Below, piece by piece: positions 44,004 through 52,358 of a stretch of DNA of 64,000 bases (its first letter is position 1; every line of letters starts with the position of its first letter). The notes below the pieces were generated by a model, which ran no database searches, had not been told where the DNA came from, and was given only the letters and a program-made list of their open reading frames with translations. The translations under genes and the position numbers were made by a program. Source of the stretch: Cupriavidus nantongensis (GTDB taxonomy: Bacteria; Pseudomonadota; Gammaproteobacteria; Burkholderiales; Burkholderiaceae); assembly GCF_001598055.1 (NCBI RefSeq), contig NZ_CP014844.1, positions 2,941,642 through 3,005,641 of the forward strand, given 5' to 3'.

Positions 44004-45175
44004 TTGACTGCGTTCGCGGTGGAGGTGAAGAAGTTGCCGCTCGGCACCAGCTGGTTGATCACGCGGCTCCAGCGCACCACGCCCGCGGCATCGACATAGA
44101 CCACGTCGCGCGGCTTCAGCTCGAACGCCTCGGCCAGCGCAAACGCGACCGGCGACTTGCCGTCGAGGTGGAACACCTCGGCCTGCCCGTCGTCGGCCTT
44201 GCGAATCACGTAGAGTTCCTTGGCGTTGGCCGAATTCGGATTCAGGCCGCCGGCTTCACCGATCGCTTCGCTGAGCGTGAGCCGGCCGTTGCGCGGCATC
44301 ACCGGCGTCGGCTTGACGACTTCGCCGGTGACGAAGACCTTGCTGTCCTCGCGCTGCTCCACGCGCACGATGTCGCCGTTGCGCAGCAGGATGCGCGCCG
44401 GGTCGATGCCTTGCTGCAGCAGCGCCGGCAGGCTGACGTAGTAGATCTTGCCCTCGCGCGAGATGCGGATGCGGCTGTTGTCGCCGGTCAGCACGTTGAT
44501 GCCGCCGGCGCGGTTGAGCGCCTCGACCAGCGTCATCGGCACGTCGTCGATATTCTGCGGACCCGGCGTCTTCACTTCGCCGTCGAGGTAGACACGCTTG
44601 CTGCGGAACGCCAGCACGCGCACCGTGACCTGCGGCATCGTCACCACCGGCTTGAGCTGCGTGCTCAGCTGCCCGCGGATCTGGTCTGGGGTCTGGCCGA
44701 GCACCTTGAGCACGCCGGCATAGGGAAACTGGATGGTGCCGGCCGGGCTGACCACGTAGCCGGGAATGTTGGCCGCGCCGCTGTAGCTGGGGATCTCGTA
44801 GGCGGCGCCGATCGAGTAGGTCTGCGTGGGGAACACCAGCTCCGGGTGGTCCCACACCACGATCGAAAGAATGTCGCCGACGCCTACGGTATAGGGCCCG
44901 GGCTCGCCGAACAGGGCCTCGACGCCGGCGTTCGCCGGCGGCGCGGCGGCCTTCAGCGTGCGCACCAGCGCCGGCGTGATTTGCGTGACCTTGGGCACCG
45001 ACTGCGGGTCCTCCGGATCCAGCGGGCGCTGCGGGTCGAAGCGCATGCCCGGCGCCAGCGCGCACGATGCCAGCAACGGAACGATCCCCAGGCACATGAC
45101 GGCCCTGCCAAACCTCAAGCTGCTTGAAAGCTTTAGCACTCTCGATGATTCCCTTGTTTGCAAGAAGACCCGCAT
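44000..45175 (-). CDS. Wza-like polysaccharide export lipoprotein
   Basis: The 391-residue protein carries a lipobox PLLASC within its first 40 residues, so it is an outer-membrane lipoprotein. It has a Poly_export domain (PYTVGVGDILSIVVWDHPEL) and SLBB repeats (VYLDGEVKTPGPQNI, VFVTGEVVKPTPVM). It forms the export channel for EPS together with the Wzc-type kinase. The ATG at 45175 gives a long positively charged n-region; a start at 45097 (MCLGIVPLLASC) would leave a short uncharged signal. It is the first gene of the seven-gene operon. Confidence 0.88.
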   Translation of the reverse strand: MRVFLQTRESSRVLKLSSSLRFGRAVMCLGIVPLLASCALAPGMRFDPQRPLDPEDPQSVPKVTQITPALVRTLKAAAPPANAGVEALFGEPGPYTVGVGDILSIVVWDHPELVFPTQTYSIGAAYEIPSYSGAANIPGYVVSPAGTIQFPYAGVLKVLGQTPDQIRGQLSTQLKPVVTMPQVTVRVLAFRSKRVYLDGEVKTPGPQNIDDVPMTLVEALNRAGGINVLTGDNSRIRISREGKIYYVSLPALLQQGIDPARILLRNGDIVRVEQREDSKVFVTGEVVKPTPVMPRNGRLTLSEAIGEAGGLNPNSANAKELYVIRKADDGQAEVFHLDGKSPVAFALAEAFELKPRDVVYVDAAGVVRWSRVINQLVPSGNFFTSTANAVK

Positions 45176-45646
45176 GGCCCGCCGCCACCCTGTCGCAACG
45201 CACAGCGGTGACCCCGCTGGTTCGGCATGGCACCGGGGGTGCCTGTCCGCTTGTCTGCACGGCTGCGGAACTGAACCTGGCGGTGTTGACTGGTTGTGCC
45301 CGGCGCGCTGGGCGCGCTCTTTTCTGCACTGCGTCATCCGTAAATGACCGGCGAAGTTTATGGCTCGCGGGACTACATCTTCAAGGCGCGGCCGGCGTTT
45401 TTACCAAGTTTCCGATCCCCCCATCGGAGTGGAAACGAATTCCGTCCCAACCCCTGAGGGGTACCGCGGGTGGTGCGACGCAGCACAATCGCGGGTGGCA
45501 CCCCGTGCCGACTTAAGGGTGTAGGCGATTGATTCCCTGTTGCGCCTACACCCTCTTTCTTTGCCGGCGAATCAAGGCAGACATCAAGGCAGACCTCGCC
45601 GCCCTCGCACCCGAGCATTGCCGAACCTTTGAAGGGAACCACTGAA
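45176..45646. other. Intergenic region between the EPS operon and galU
   Basis: No gene is recognised in 471 bases. The region should hold the divergent promoters of the EPS operon and of galU. In front of galU lie a near-direct repeat (CGCGGGTGGTGC / CGCGGGTGGCAC, around 45466-45501) and a long hairpin listed separately, suggesting a structured leader. Confidence 0.5.
45517..45553 (+). terminator. Hairpin with pyrimidine tail in the galU leader
   Basis: GGGTGTAGGCG and CGCCTACACCC form an 11-base-pair perfect stem with a 15-base loop, followed by TCTTTCTTT. On the plus strand it looks like an intrinsic terminator placed 93 bases before the galU start. It could be an attenuator or the end of a short leader RNA. 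Confidence 0.55.
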
Positions 45647-46543
45647 ATGACAAGTCGCGTTAGCAAGGCCGTCTTCCCGGTCGCAGGCCTGGGCACCCGC
45701 TTCCTGCCGGCCACCAAGGCCAGCCCCAAGGAAATGCTGCCGGTGGTGGACAAGCCGCTGATCCAGTACGCCGTGGAAGAAGCCATGGCCGCCGGCATCA
45801 CCGAGATGATCTTCGTCACCGGCCGCTCCAAGCGCGCCATCGAGGACCACTTCGACAAGGCCTTCGAACTCGAGGTGGAACTCGAAGCCAAGAACAAGCG
45901 CGCGCTGCTGGACGTGGTGCGCTCGATCAAGCCGGCCAACGTCGAATGCTTCTACGTGCGCCAGTCCGAAGCGCTGGGCCTGGGCCATGCGGTGCTGTGC
46001 GCGGCCAAGCTGGTGGGCGACGCGCCGTTCGCGGTGATGCTGGCCGACGACCTGATCGACGGCAGCCCGCCGGTGATGAAGCAGATGGTCGATGCCTACG
46101 ACCACTACAACTGCTCGGTGCTGGGCGTCGAAGAGATCCTGCCAGAGCAGAGCCGCTCCTACGGCGTGGTCGAGGGCCGCGAGTGGGGCGAAGGCGTGAT
46201 CAAGGTATCCGGCATCGTCGAAAAGCCCGCGCCGGAAGAAGCCCCGTCCAACCTCGGCGTGGTCGGCCGCTACATCCTGACACCACGCATCTTCGACCAC
46301 CTGCGCGCACTGAAGCCCGGCGCCGGCGGCGAGTTCCAGCTGACCGACGCGATCCAGTCGCTGCTGAGCCAGGAACAGGTGCTGGCCTATCGCTACCAGG
46401 GCACGCGCTATGACTGCGGCAGCAAGCTGGGCTACCTGAAGGCGACCGTCGAATACGCGCTCAAGCACCAGGAGACCGGCGCGCAGTTCCGCCGCTACCT
46501 GGAGGAGCGCGAGCCCCAGCTGATCCACAGCCTGGCGGCCTGA
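45647..46543 (+). CDS. galU: UTP-glucose-1-phosphate uridylyltransferase
   Basis: GalU makes UDP-glucose, precursor of EPS and LPS sugars. The 298-residue protein has the nucleotide-binding motif [36 protein letters not shown], and the FQLTDAIQ and [12 protein letters not shown] segments of the family; length agrees. The start MTSRVSK at 45647 is preferred over 45629. It diverges from the EPS operon and is followed by uppP after 68 bases. Confidence 0.92.
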   Translation: MTSRVSKAVFPVAGLGTRFLPATKASPKEMLPVVDKPLIQYAVEEAMAAGITEMIFVTGRSKRAIEDHFDKAFELEVELEAKNKRALLDVVRSIKPANVECFYVRQSEALGLGHAVLCAAKLVGDAPFAVMLADDLIDGSPPVMKQMVDAYDHYNCSVLGVEEILPEQSRSYGVVEGREWGEGVIKVSGIVEKPAPEEAPSNLGVVGRYILTPRIFDHLRALKPGAGGEFQLTDAIQSLLSQEQVLAYRYQGTRYDCGSKLGYLKATVEYALKHQETGAQFRRYLEEREPQLIHSLAA

Positions 46544-46611
46544 CGGTCCCCTGCTCCACGCCCCTGCCGAAGGGCAAGGCAATCTCAAAGCAACCACAAG
46601 GCAGCCGCCAC

Positions 46612-47427
46612 ATGATCGACTGGATCCACCTGGGCAAGGCATTTTTTCTCGGCCTGCTCGAAGGCCTGACGGAATTCCTGCCCATTTCGAGCACCGGGCA
46701 CCTGATCCTGGTTGGCGACTGGATCGACTTCACCTCGCACGAGGCGCGCGTGTTCGACGTGGTGATCCAGCTCGGCGCAATCCTCGCCGTGTGCTGGCTG
46801 TACCGTGCCAAGATCACCGACCTGTGCGAGGGCGTGCTGCGGCGCGACCCCGACGCGCTGCGCTTCGCCACCGCGGTGCTGGTCGCCTTCCTGCCCGCCG
46901 CGGTCATCGGCGCGCTGCTGATCGGCCCGATCAAGCACCACCTCTTCGATCCGGCCGTGGTTGCCGCCGCCCTGATCGCGGGCGGGCTGGTCATCCTCTG
47001 GGTCGAGCGCCGCAGCGCCGTGCCGCGTATCCACGCCATCGAAGACTTCGGCTGGAAACAGGCCATCGGCATCGGCTTCGCCCAGTGCGTGGCGATGATC
47101 CCCGGCACGTCCCGCTCCGGCGCCACCATCATCGGCGGCATGCTGTCAGGCGTGTCGCGCCAGGCAGCGACCGAGTTCTCCTTCTTCCTCGCCATCCCTA
47201 CCATGCTCGGCGCCGCCACCTACGACGCCATGCGGCACTACCACCTGCTCAGCCTGCAGGACATCTGGTCCATTGTTGCCGGCTTCACCGCCGCCTTTCT
47301 CTCCGCGCTGTTCGTCGTCAATGCGCTGGTGCGACTGGTGGCGCGGCATTCGCTGCGGGTGTTTGCGTGGTATCGGATCGGGCTGGGGGTGGTGATTGGG
47401 GTGGGGAGTTTGGGGTGGTCGGTTTGA
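46612..47427 (+). CDS. uppP: Undecaprenyl-diphosphatase
   Basis: The 271-residue membrane protein recycles undecaprenyl diphosphate to the monophosphate carrier used by peptidoglycan and EPS synthesis. The two family motifs are present: LEGLTEFLPISSTGHL near the N-terminus and MIPGTSRSGATIIGGM in the middle. About eight hydrophobic helices are seen. Its place after galU links carrier supply to the EPS locus. It also gives low-level bacitracin resistance in other bacteria. Confidence 0.92.
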   Translation: MIDWIHLGKAFFLGLLEGLTEFLPISSTGHLILVGDWIDFTSHEARVFDVVIQLGAILAVCWLYRAKITDLCEGVLRRDPDALRFATAVLVAFLPAAVIGALLIGPIKHHLFDPAVVAAALIAGGLVILWVERRSAVPRIHAIEDFGWKQAIGIGFAQCVAMIPGTSRSGATIIGGMLSGVSRQAATEFSFFLAIPTMLGAATYDAMRHYHLLSLQDIWSIVAGFTAAFLSALFVVNALVRLVARHSLRVFAWYRIGLGVVIGVGSLGWSV

Positions 47428-47638
47428 GTGGGGGCACTCGCGACGAATGGCTGTACCCTTTACTACCGGTGCTCCCAAGGGTTGTCGCGCCAGGGGTATT
47501 CCGCGACACCAGTCGGCCGCTGCGCGCGCCATGATCGAGCTGCTGACTTCACCTGCGATTTCGGATACGGAGAGTCGCGAAAATGGACAATGATCAGTGC
47601 CGCCGGACAGGGACTGATGATGAAGCCGTTTCGTCACC

Positions 47639-48556
47639 TTACGACTCTCGCGAAAGTACCAACGCTGCCTCCGAAACAAAGGTCGTGCTTGCCCATTCGA
47701 TGAATGCACGCAACCGCGGGGATGGCAGCCGGGTGCGTGCGTACACGATATTGACCGGGCGGGGCACCGGCGGAAATGGCTCCAGCAACGGAAGCAGCTT
47801 GCCGGCCGCAAAATAATCGTCCAGCCGGTAGCGTGGGGCCTGGATGATGCCGAAGCCGGCAAAGGCCGCGCCCACATAGGAATCCGCGCCGCTGACCCGC
47901 ACACGCGTGGGCAGCGTGATGCGGCGGACATGCCCATCCTGTTGGAACTCCAGGGGCAGCAGCCCGCCGATAGCCGTCGATTTGAAGCCAACCATCACGT
48001 GCCCTCCTTCGAGGGCATCAATGCTGGTTGGCGTGCCATGTCGTTTGCAGTAATCCGGCGATGCCGCTGTGGCCTCGGCCAGCAGCGTCAGACGGCGCGC
48101 GATCAGGTCGCTGTCGCGCAGTTCGCCCACGCGGATGGCGCAGTCGACGCCTTCACGCACCAGATCGACATAGCGATCGCCCTCGCTGATATCCAACTCG
48201 ATATCCGGATAGGCATCCAGGAACGCGGGAAGCCGGGGGAACAGCAGATTGCGCGCCAGAGTTCCATGCACTTCGATGCGCAATGGGCCACGCGGTGGCG
48301 TATCGCGGAAGGCGCCTTCGGCGTCCTCCATGTCGGCGATCAGGCGTAGGCAGCGGCCGTAGAAAACCTCGCCTTCCAGCGTGAGGGTGACCTGGCGCGT
48401 GGTCCGCTGCAGCAGGCGTACACCCAGCCGCGATTCCAGCGCCTTGATGGCATCGGTGACGGTCGCCCTCGGCAGGGATAGATCGTTGGCGGCCTGGGTG
48501 AAGCTGCGGCGCTCCGCGATCCTGGCAAAGACCCGCATGGCGTCAAAACGGTCCAT
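47639..48556 (-). CDS. LysR-family regulator
   Basis: The 305-residue protein has the N-terminal helix-turn-helix FARIAERRSFTQAANDLSLPRATVTDAIKALE and a CrgA-like substrate-binding domain. It is divergent from the SDR gene at 48664, its probable target, with a repeated 10-mer and a TTATCT...AGATAA dyad in the 107 bases between. Confidence 0.82.
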   Translation of the reverse strand: MDRFDAMRVFARIAERRSFTQAANDLSLPRATVTDAIKALESRLGVRLLQRTTRQVTLTLEGEVFYGRCLRLIADMEDAEGAFRDTPPRGPLRIEVHGTLARNLLFPRLPAFLDAYPDIELDISEGDRYVDLVREGVDCAIRVGELRDSDLIARRLTLLAEATAASPDYCKRHGTPTSIDALEGGHVMVGFKSTAIGGLLPLEFQQDGHVRRITLPTRVRVSGADSYVGAAFAGFGIIQAPRYRLDDYFAAGKLLPLLEPFPPVPRPVNIVYARTRLPSPRLRAFIEWASTTFVSEAALVLSRES

Positions 48557-48576
48557 TGTTCGGATTTCCGAATTAT

Positions 48577-48614
48577 GTTGGCGGATTTTGCCAGATTATC
48601 TCCCGTTGGCGGAT
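48577..48614. repeat. Direct repeat GTTGGCGGAT in the LysR/SDR divergent region
   Basis: The 10-mer occurs exactly at 48577-48586 and 48605-48614, 28 bases apart. The second copy lies inside a dyad TTATCT-N13-AGATAA (48596-48620). Both are plausible LysR contact sites for regulating the SDR gene. Confidence 0.45.
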
Positions 48615-48663
48615 AGATAAGCTGTCTCCACCGCAATTCAGCGGTTCTACCGAGAGCCCCTTC

Positions 48664-49410
48664 ATGAACACGCAAACAAACCTCCGCCCGGTTGCCATCG
48701 TCACCGGCAGCTCACGCGGCATTGGCGCCGCCATCGCCGAACGCCTGGCTACCGACGGTCACGCGGTGGTCATCAACTACGCAGGCCGGCGCGATGATGC
48801 CGAGGCGTTGGCAAGCCGCCTCACTGCCCTGGGCGGCGAAGCTATCGCCCTGCAGGCCGATGTCAGCGACCCGCACGCGGTGCAGCGACTGTTTGATGCC
48901 ACCGAAGCCCGCTACGGCGGTGTCGATGTGCTGGTCAACAATGCCGGCATCATGCATCTCGCCCCTATCGCCGAGGTGGACGATGCCGTCTTTGATCGGT
49001 TGGTTGCCATCAACCTCAAGGGCACGTTCAACGGCATGCGTGAAGCGGCGCGCCGCCTGCGCGACGGCGGCCGCATCGTCAATCTCTCAACCAGCCTGGT
49101 AGGCACCAAGCTGGAAACCTACGGCGTCTACGCCGCGACGAAGGCGGCGGTGGAAACCATGACCGCCATCCTTTCCAAGGAACTGCGCGGCCGCTCGATC
49201 ACCGTCAATGCGGTAGCGCCGGGCCCCACTGCTACCGATCTGTTCCTGGAAGGCAAAGCGCCTGAGCTGATCGATCGGATGTCCAGGATGAACCCGCTCG
49301 AGCGCCTTGGCACGCCAGCAGACATCGCTGCCGTCGTGTCCTTCCTCGCCAGTTCGCAGGGTGGCTGGATTAATGGCCAGGTGATCCGCGCTAACGGCGG
49401 CATGGTCTGA
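48664..49410 (+). CDS. SDR-family oxidoreductase
   Basis: The 248-residue classical short-chain dehydrogenase has TGSSRGIGAAIAERL, NNAGIMH, the catalytic Ser in NLSTSLVG with YAATK, and NAVAPGPTATDLF. The start MNTQTNLRPVAIV at 48664 is used; the frame is open further upstream through the regulatory region. It is probably controlled by the divergent LysR protein. The substrate is unknown. Confidence 0.85.
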   Translation: MNTQTNLRPVAIVTGSSRGIGAAIAERLATDGHAVVINYAGRRDDAEALASRLTALGGEAIALQADVSDPHAVQRLFDATEARYGGVDVLVNNAGIMHLAPIAEVDDAVFDRLVAINLKGTFNGMREAARRLRDGGRIVNLSTSLVGTKLETYGVYAATKAAVETMTAILSKELRGRSITVNAVAPGPTATDLFLEGKAPELIDRMSRMNPLERLGTPADIAAVVSFLASSQGGWINGQVIRANGGMV

Positions 49411-49455
49411 ACCTGCATCAATACTTGGAGAATCCCGCCAAGCCATCGACGCCGA

Positions 49456-51045
49456 CTAAAACCCCACTGCCTGCCCGTCGCGCCGCGAGTCCGAGGCCGC
49501 GATATAGCCGTCCGGCGCCTTGTAGATGAGCTGCGCCGAGCCGAACTCCAGGCTGTCGCGCAGCGCCACTTCAACGCGATGGCCCATGCCGCGCAGCGTG
49601 GAGACCACGTCCGGCGGCAGATGCGCCTCGACATTCACCACCGGGCCGTGCTCCACGCGGAAGCGCGGGGCATCGCTCATGGCCTGCGGATTCTGGCCGA
49701 AAGCGGCAAGCCGCGCCATCATCTGGACATGGCCCTGCGCCTGCATCGAGCCGCCCATCACGCCGAATGACATCACCGGCTCGCCATTGCGGGTGACGAA
49801 GCCCGGGATGATGGTGTGCATTGGCTGCTTGCCCGGCGCCACACAGTTGGAGTGGCCGGGCTTCAAATTGAAGCCCGCGCCGCGGTTATGCAGCGCGATG
49901 CCGGTGCCTGGCACTACCACGCCGGAGCCGAAGCCGCGGTAGTTGGACTGGATATACGACACCATCGAACCCGCGGCATCCGCGCTGGAAAGGTAGACAG
50001 TGCCGCCGCTCTTCGGGACGCCGGCGGTGGGTGTGCCTGCGCGCTTCATATCGATCAGCGCCGCGCGCTCGGCAAGGTAGGCCGGATCGAGGAAGGCGGA
50101 GGGAGCGTGCTGCATCGAGGCAGGGTCCGACACGTGGCGGTGCAGGTCGGCAAAGGCCAGCTTCATCGCCTCGATGCTGACGTGGTAGAAGCCAGCGCTG
50201 TCGCAGCCCATGCTTTCCACGTCGAAGCGGTCCAGGATGCCAAGGCCGATCAGCGCGGCGATGCCCTGGCCGTTCGGGGGAATTTCATGGAGCGTATAGC
50301 CGCGGAACTGCTGCGCCATCGGCTGGACCCAGGCGGCCCGATGCCCTGCCAGGTCGTCGGCGCGGATGGCGCCTCCGGTCTCCTCGGCGAACGCGACGAT
50401 GCGCGCGGCGAGTTCACCCGTGTAGAAGCTCTCGCCATCGCTCTCGGCAATGCGCTGCAGCGTGGCGGCCTGCTCCGGGAAGCGCCAGCGCTCGCCCGCC
50501 TGCGGTGCCCTGCCGTCGCGCAGGAACGCCTTGGCAAAGCCAGGCTGCCCGGCCAGCACCGGCAGCTGCGCGGCCCATTGCCGTGCGATCTGCGGCGACA
50601 CCAGGAAGCCCTGTTCAGCGTACTCGATGGCCGGTGCGAACAGCCGCGCGAACGGCAGCTTGCCGAAGCGGGCCGACAGCGCCTTCCAGCCCGCGACCTG
50701 GCCCGGCACGGTGACCGTATCCCAGCCAACCTGGGGCATGCTGTCGTGCCCGGCGAAATGATCCAGGGTCCAGCGCGCCGGCGCCCGGCCGCTGGAGTTG
50801 AGCCCGTACAGCTGCCCCTCATGCCAGACCAGCGCGAACATGTCCCCGCCAATGCCGTTCATGACCGGCTCCACCACGGTCAGCGCAATCGCGCTGGCAA
50901 TGGCGCTGTCGATGGCATTGCCGCCTTCGTACAGCATGCGCAGCCCCGCCTGCGCGGCGAGCGGCTGGCTGGTGCTGACCGCGTTGGCGGCCAGCAGCGG
51001 CATCTTTTGCGACGGGTAGGGAAAGGTCCAGTCGAAAGGCAACAT
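49456..51045 (-). CDS. Gamma-glutamyltransferase family protein (cytoplasmic YwrD type)
   Basis: The 529-residue Ntn-hydrolase has the self-cleavage site KSGGTVYLSSAD (the Thr becomes the N-terminal nucleophile of the small subunit) and the family blocks ALTVVEPVMNGIGGDMFALV, IPPNGQG and SFGVMGGSMQAQGHVQ. No signal peptide is present, unlike secreted GGT. The start MLPFDWTFPY at 51045 follows GGAG at six bases. It lies 62 bases after a Bug-type binding protein gene, so it probably hydrolyses an imported gamma-glutamyl or related amide. Confidence 0.85.
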   Translation of the reverse strand: MLPFDWTFPYPSQKMPLLAANAVSTSQPLAAQAGLRMLYEGGNAIDSAIASAIALTVVEPVMNGIGGDMFALVWHEGQLYGLNSSGRAPARWTLDHFAGHDSMPQVGWDTVTVPGQVAGWKALSARFGKLPFARLFAPAIEYAEQGFLVSPQIARQWAAQLPVLAGQPGFAKAFLRDGRAPQAGERWRFPEQAATLQRIAESDGESFYTGELAARIVAFAEETGGAIRADDLAGHRAAWVQPMAQQFRGYTLHEIPPNGQGIAALIGLGILDRFDVESMGCDSAGFYHVSIEAMKLAFADLHRHVSDPASMQHAPSAFLDPAYLAERAALIDMKRAGTPTAGVPKSGGTVYLSSADAAGSMVSYIQSNYRGFGSGVVVPGTGIALHNRGAGFNLKPGHSNCVAPGKQPMHTIIPGFVTRNGEPVMSFGVMGGSMQAQGHVQMMARLAAFGQNPQAMSDAPRFRVEHGPVVNVEAHLPPDVVSTLRGMGHRVEVALRDSLEFGSAQLIYKAPDGYIAASDSRRDGQAVGF

Positions 51046-51107
51046 CGGGAACTCCATGTAGAACAGATGAAAGGGCGCGCTGGCGCCCCAGGGTCGCTGC
51101 ACGCGGC

Positions 51108-52085
51108 TTATTGCAAAGTCACGCCGGACTGCTTGACCAGCTTCTCGGTGCGCGGTATCTCGGCGCTGACCATCGCGCTGAAATCGCCGACGCTGCCACC
51201 ACGCGGCTCGGCGCCGGTGGCAGCCAGGCGCTCGCGGAACTCGGGGGCCTTGAGCAGCTTGTTGATCGAGACATTGAGCTTGCTGACCACGTCGGCCGGT
51301 GTGCCCTTGGGCGCGACAATGCCGTACCAGGGCGCGATATCGAAACCGGCATAGCCCTGTTCGGCGATCGTCGGGATCTCCGGCGCGTTGGGCGAGCGCT
51401 TTGCGGTGGACATGCCGAGCGCGCGCAGCTTGCCTGCCTTCACATACGGCAGGCCGGTCATGATGGTGTCGAAGTACATCGACACCTGGCCCGACAGCAG
51501 CGCCGGGATCGCTTCGCCGGCGCCCTTGTACGGCACATGGACGATATCGATGCCGGCCGCGGCCTTGAGCATCTCGCCGGCGATATGCGAGGTGGTGCCG
51601 GTACCGAACGAGGCATAGGTCAGCTTGCCCGGATTGGCCTTGGCATACGCGACCATCTCGGGCAGCGTCTTGAACGGCAGCGAGGGGTTGGACAACAGGA
51701 TATTCGGCGTGACCGCGACCACTGCCACCTTCTCGAACGCATCCGGGTCATAGCTGAGCTTCTTGTACAGGAACCGGTTGGTCACCATCGACGCCGGCCC
51801 GGACATCAGCAGCGTATAGCCATCGGCCGGCGCGCGCGCGGCCACTTCGCTGCCGATCATCGCGGCGGCGCCTGGGCGGTTTTCAACCACAAAGGTCTGG
51901 CCGTATTCCTTGCCGAGGCCAAGGCCGATCTGGCGCGAGATCAGATCGGTGGCCGAGCCGGCCTGGAACGGCACGACAATACGCACCGGCTGGCTGGGCC
52001 AGTCGCGGGCGCCTTGCGCAAGTGCCAGTGAAGAGGCCGCCAGCATGGTGACTGCAAGCAGGCTGCGGATAGCAGTGGAACGCAT
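51108..52085 (-). CDS. Bug-family tripartite tricarboxylate transporter binding protein
   Basis: The 325-residue protein has a signal peptide (RSLLAVTMLAASSLALAQ) and the TctC/Bug fold: PVRIVVPFQAGSATDLISR, VENRPGAAAMIGSEVAA and the DIVHVPYKGAGEAIPALLSGQV ligand loop. It captures a small carboxylate or amino acid in the periplasm. No TctA/TctB membrane genes are nearby, as is common for Bug genes in Burkholderiales. GAGGG precedes the ATG at 52085. It is upstream of the gamma-glutamyltransferase gene. Confidence 0.85.
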   Translation of the reverse strand: MRSTAIRSLLAVTMLAASSLALAQGARDWPSQPVRIVVPFQAGSATDLISRQIGLGLGKEYGQTFVVENRPGAAAMIGSEVAARAPADGYTLLMSGPASMVTNRFLYKKLSYDPDAFEKVAVVAVTPNILLSNPSLPFKTLPEMVAYAKANPGKLTYASFGTGTTSHIAGEMLKAAAGIDIVHVPYKGAGEAIPALLSGQVSMYFDTIMTGLPYVKAGKLRALGMSTAKRSPNAPEIPTIAEQGYAGFDIAPWYGIVAPKGTPADVVSKLNVSINKLLKAPEFRERLAATGAEPRGGSVGDFSAMVSAEIPRTEKLVKQSGVTLQ

Positions 52086-52358
52086 CTTTGTACCCTCATC
52101 GATAGAAGAAATGGCATCCGCTGACAGCAACGGATGGCACTTCCTAGTCCGCAATATGCGTGCCATTGGCGTTGGGCCGATCCTGGCGCGCGTCCTGTCC
52201 GCCCCCTTCCGTTGCTGGAAGTTTGCGCAGGTCTTTGCACCGCCATCGCCCGCCTGGCACCGACATTTGCCGGACTATCTTGTCTCCACGGGGCCAGCGC
52301 ACTGCGTGGGTGCGCCATGCCCCGCCCTGGTGGTGGGGTGTGCTTTACCCCATCGCTG

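Noticed and set aside
40323..44099. Open frame of 1258 codons on the plus strand opposite the EPS operon
   Set aside because: It is antisense to the pyruvyl transferase, polymerase, kinase and phosphatase genes, has Arg/His/Gln-rich low-complexity composition, and arises from high-GC codon use on the other strand.
45430..45515. T-box-like motif (GGGTGG..ACC) upstream of galU
   Set aside because: T-box riboswitches are not expected in Betaproteobacteria, galU is not a tRNA-linked gene, and the specifier-loop architecture is not visible.
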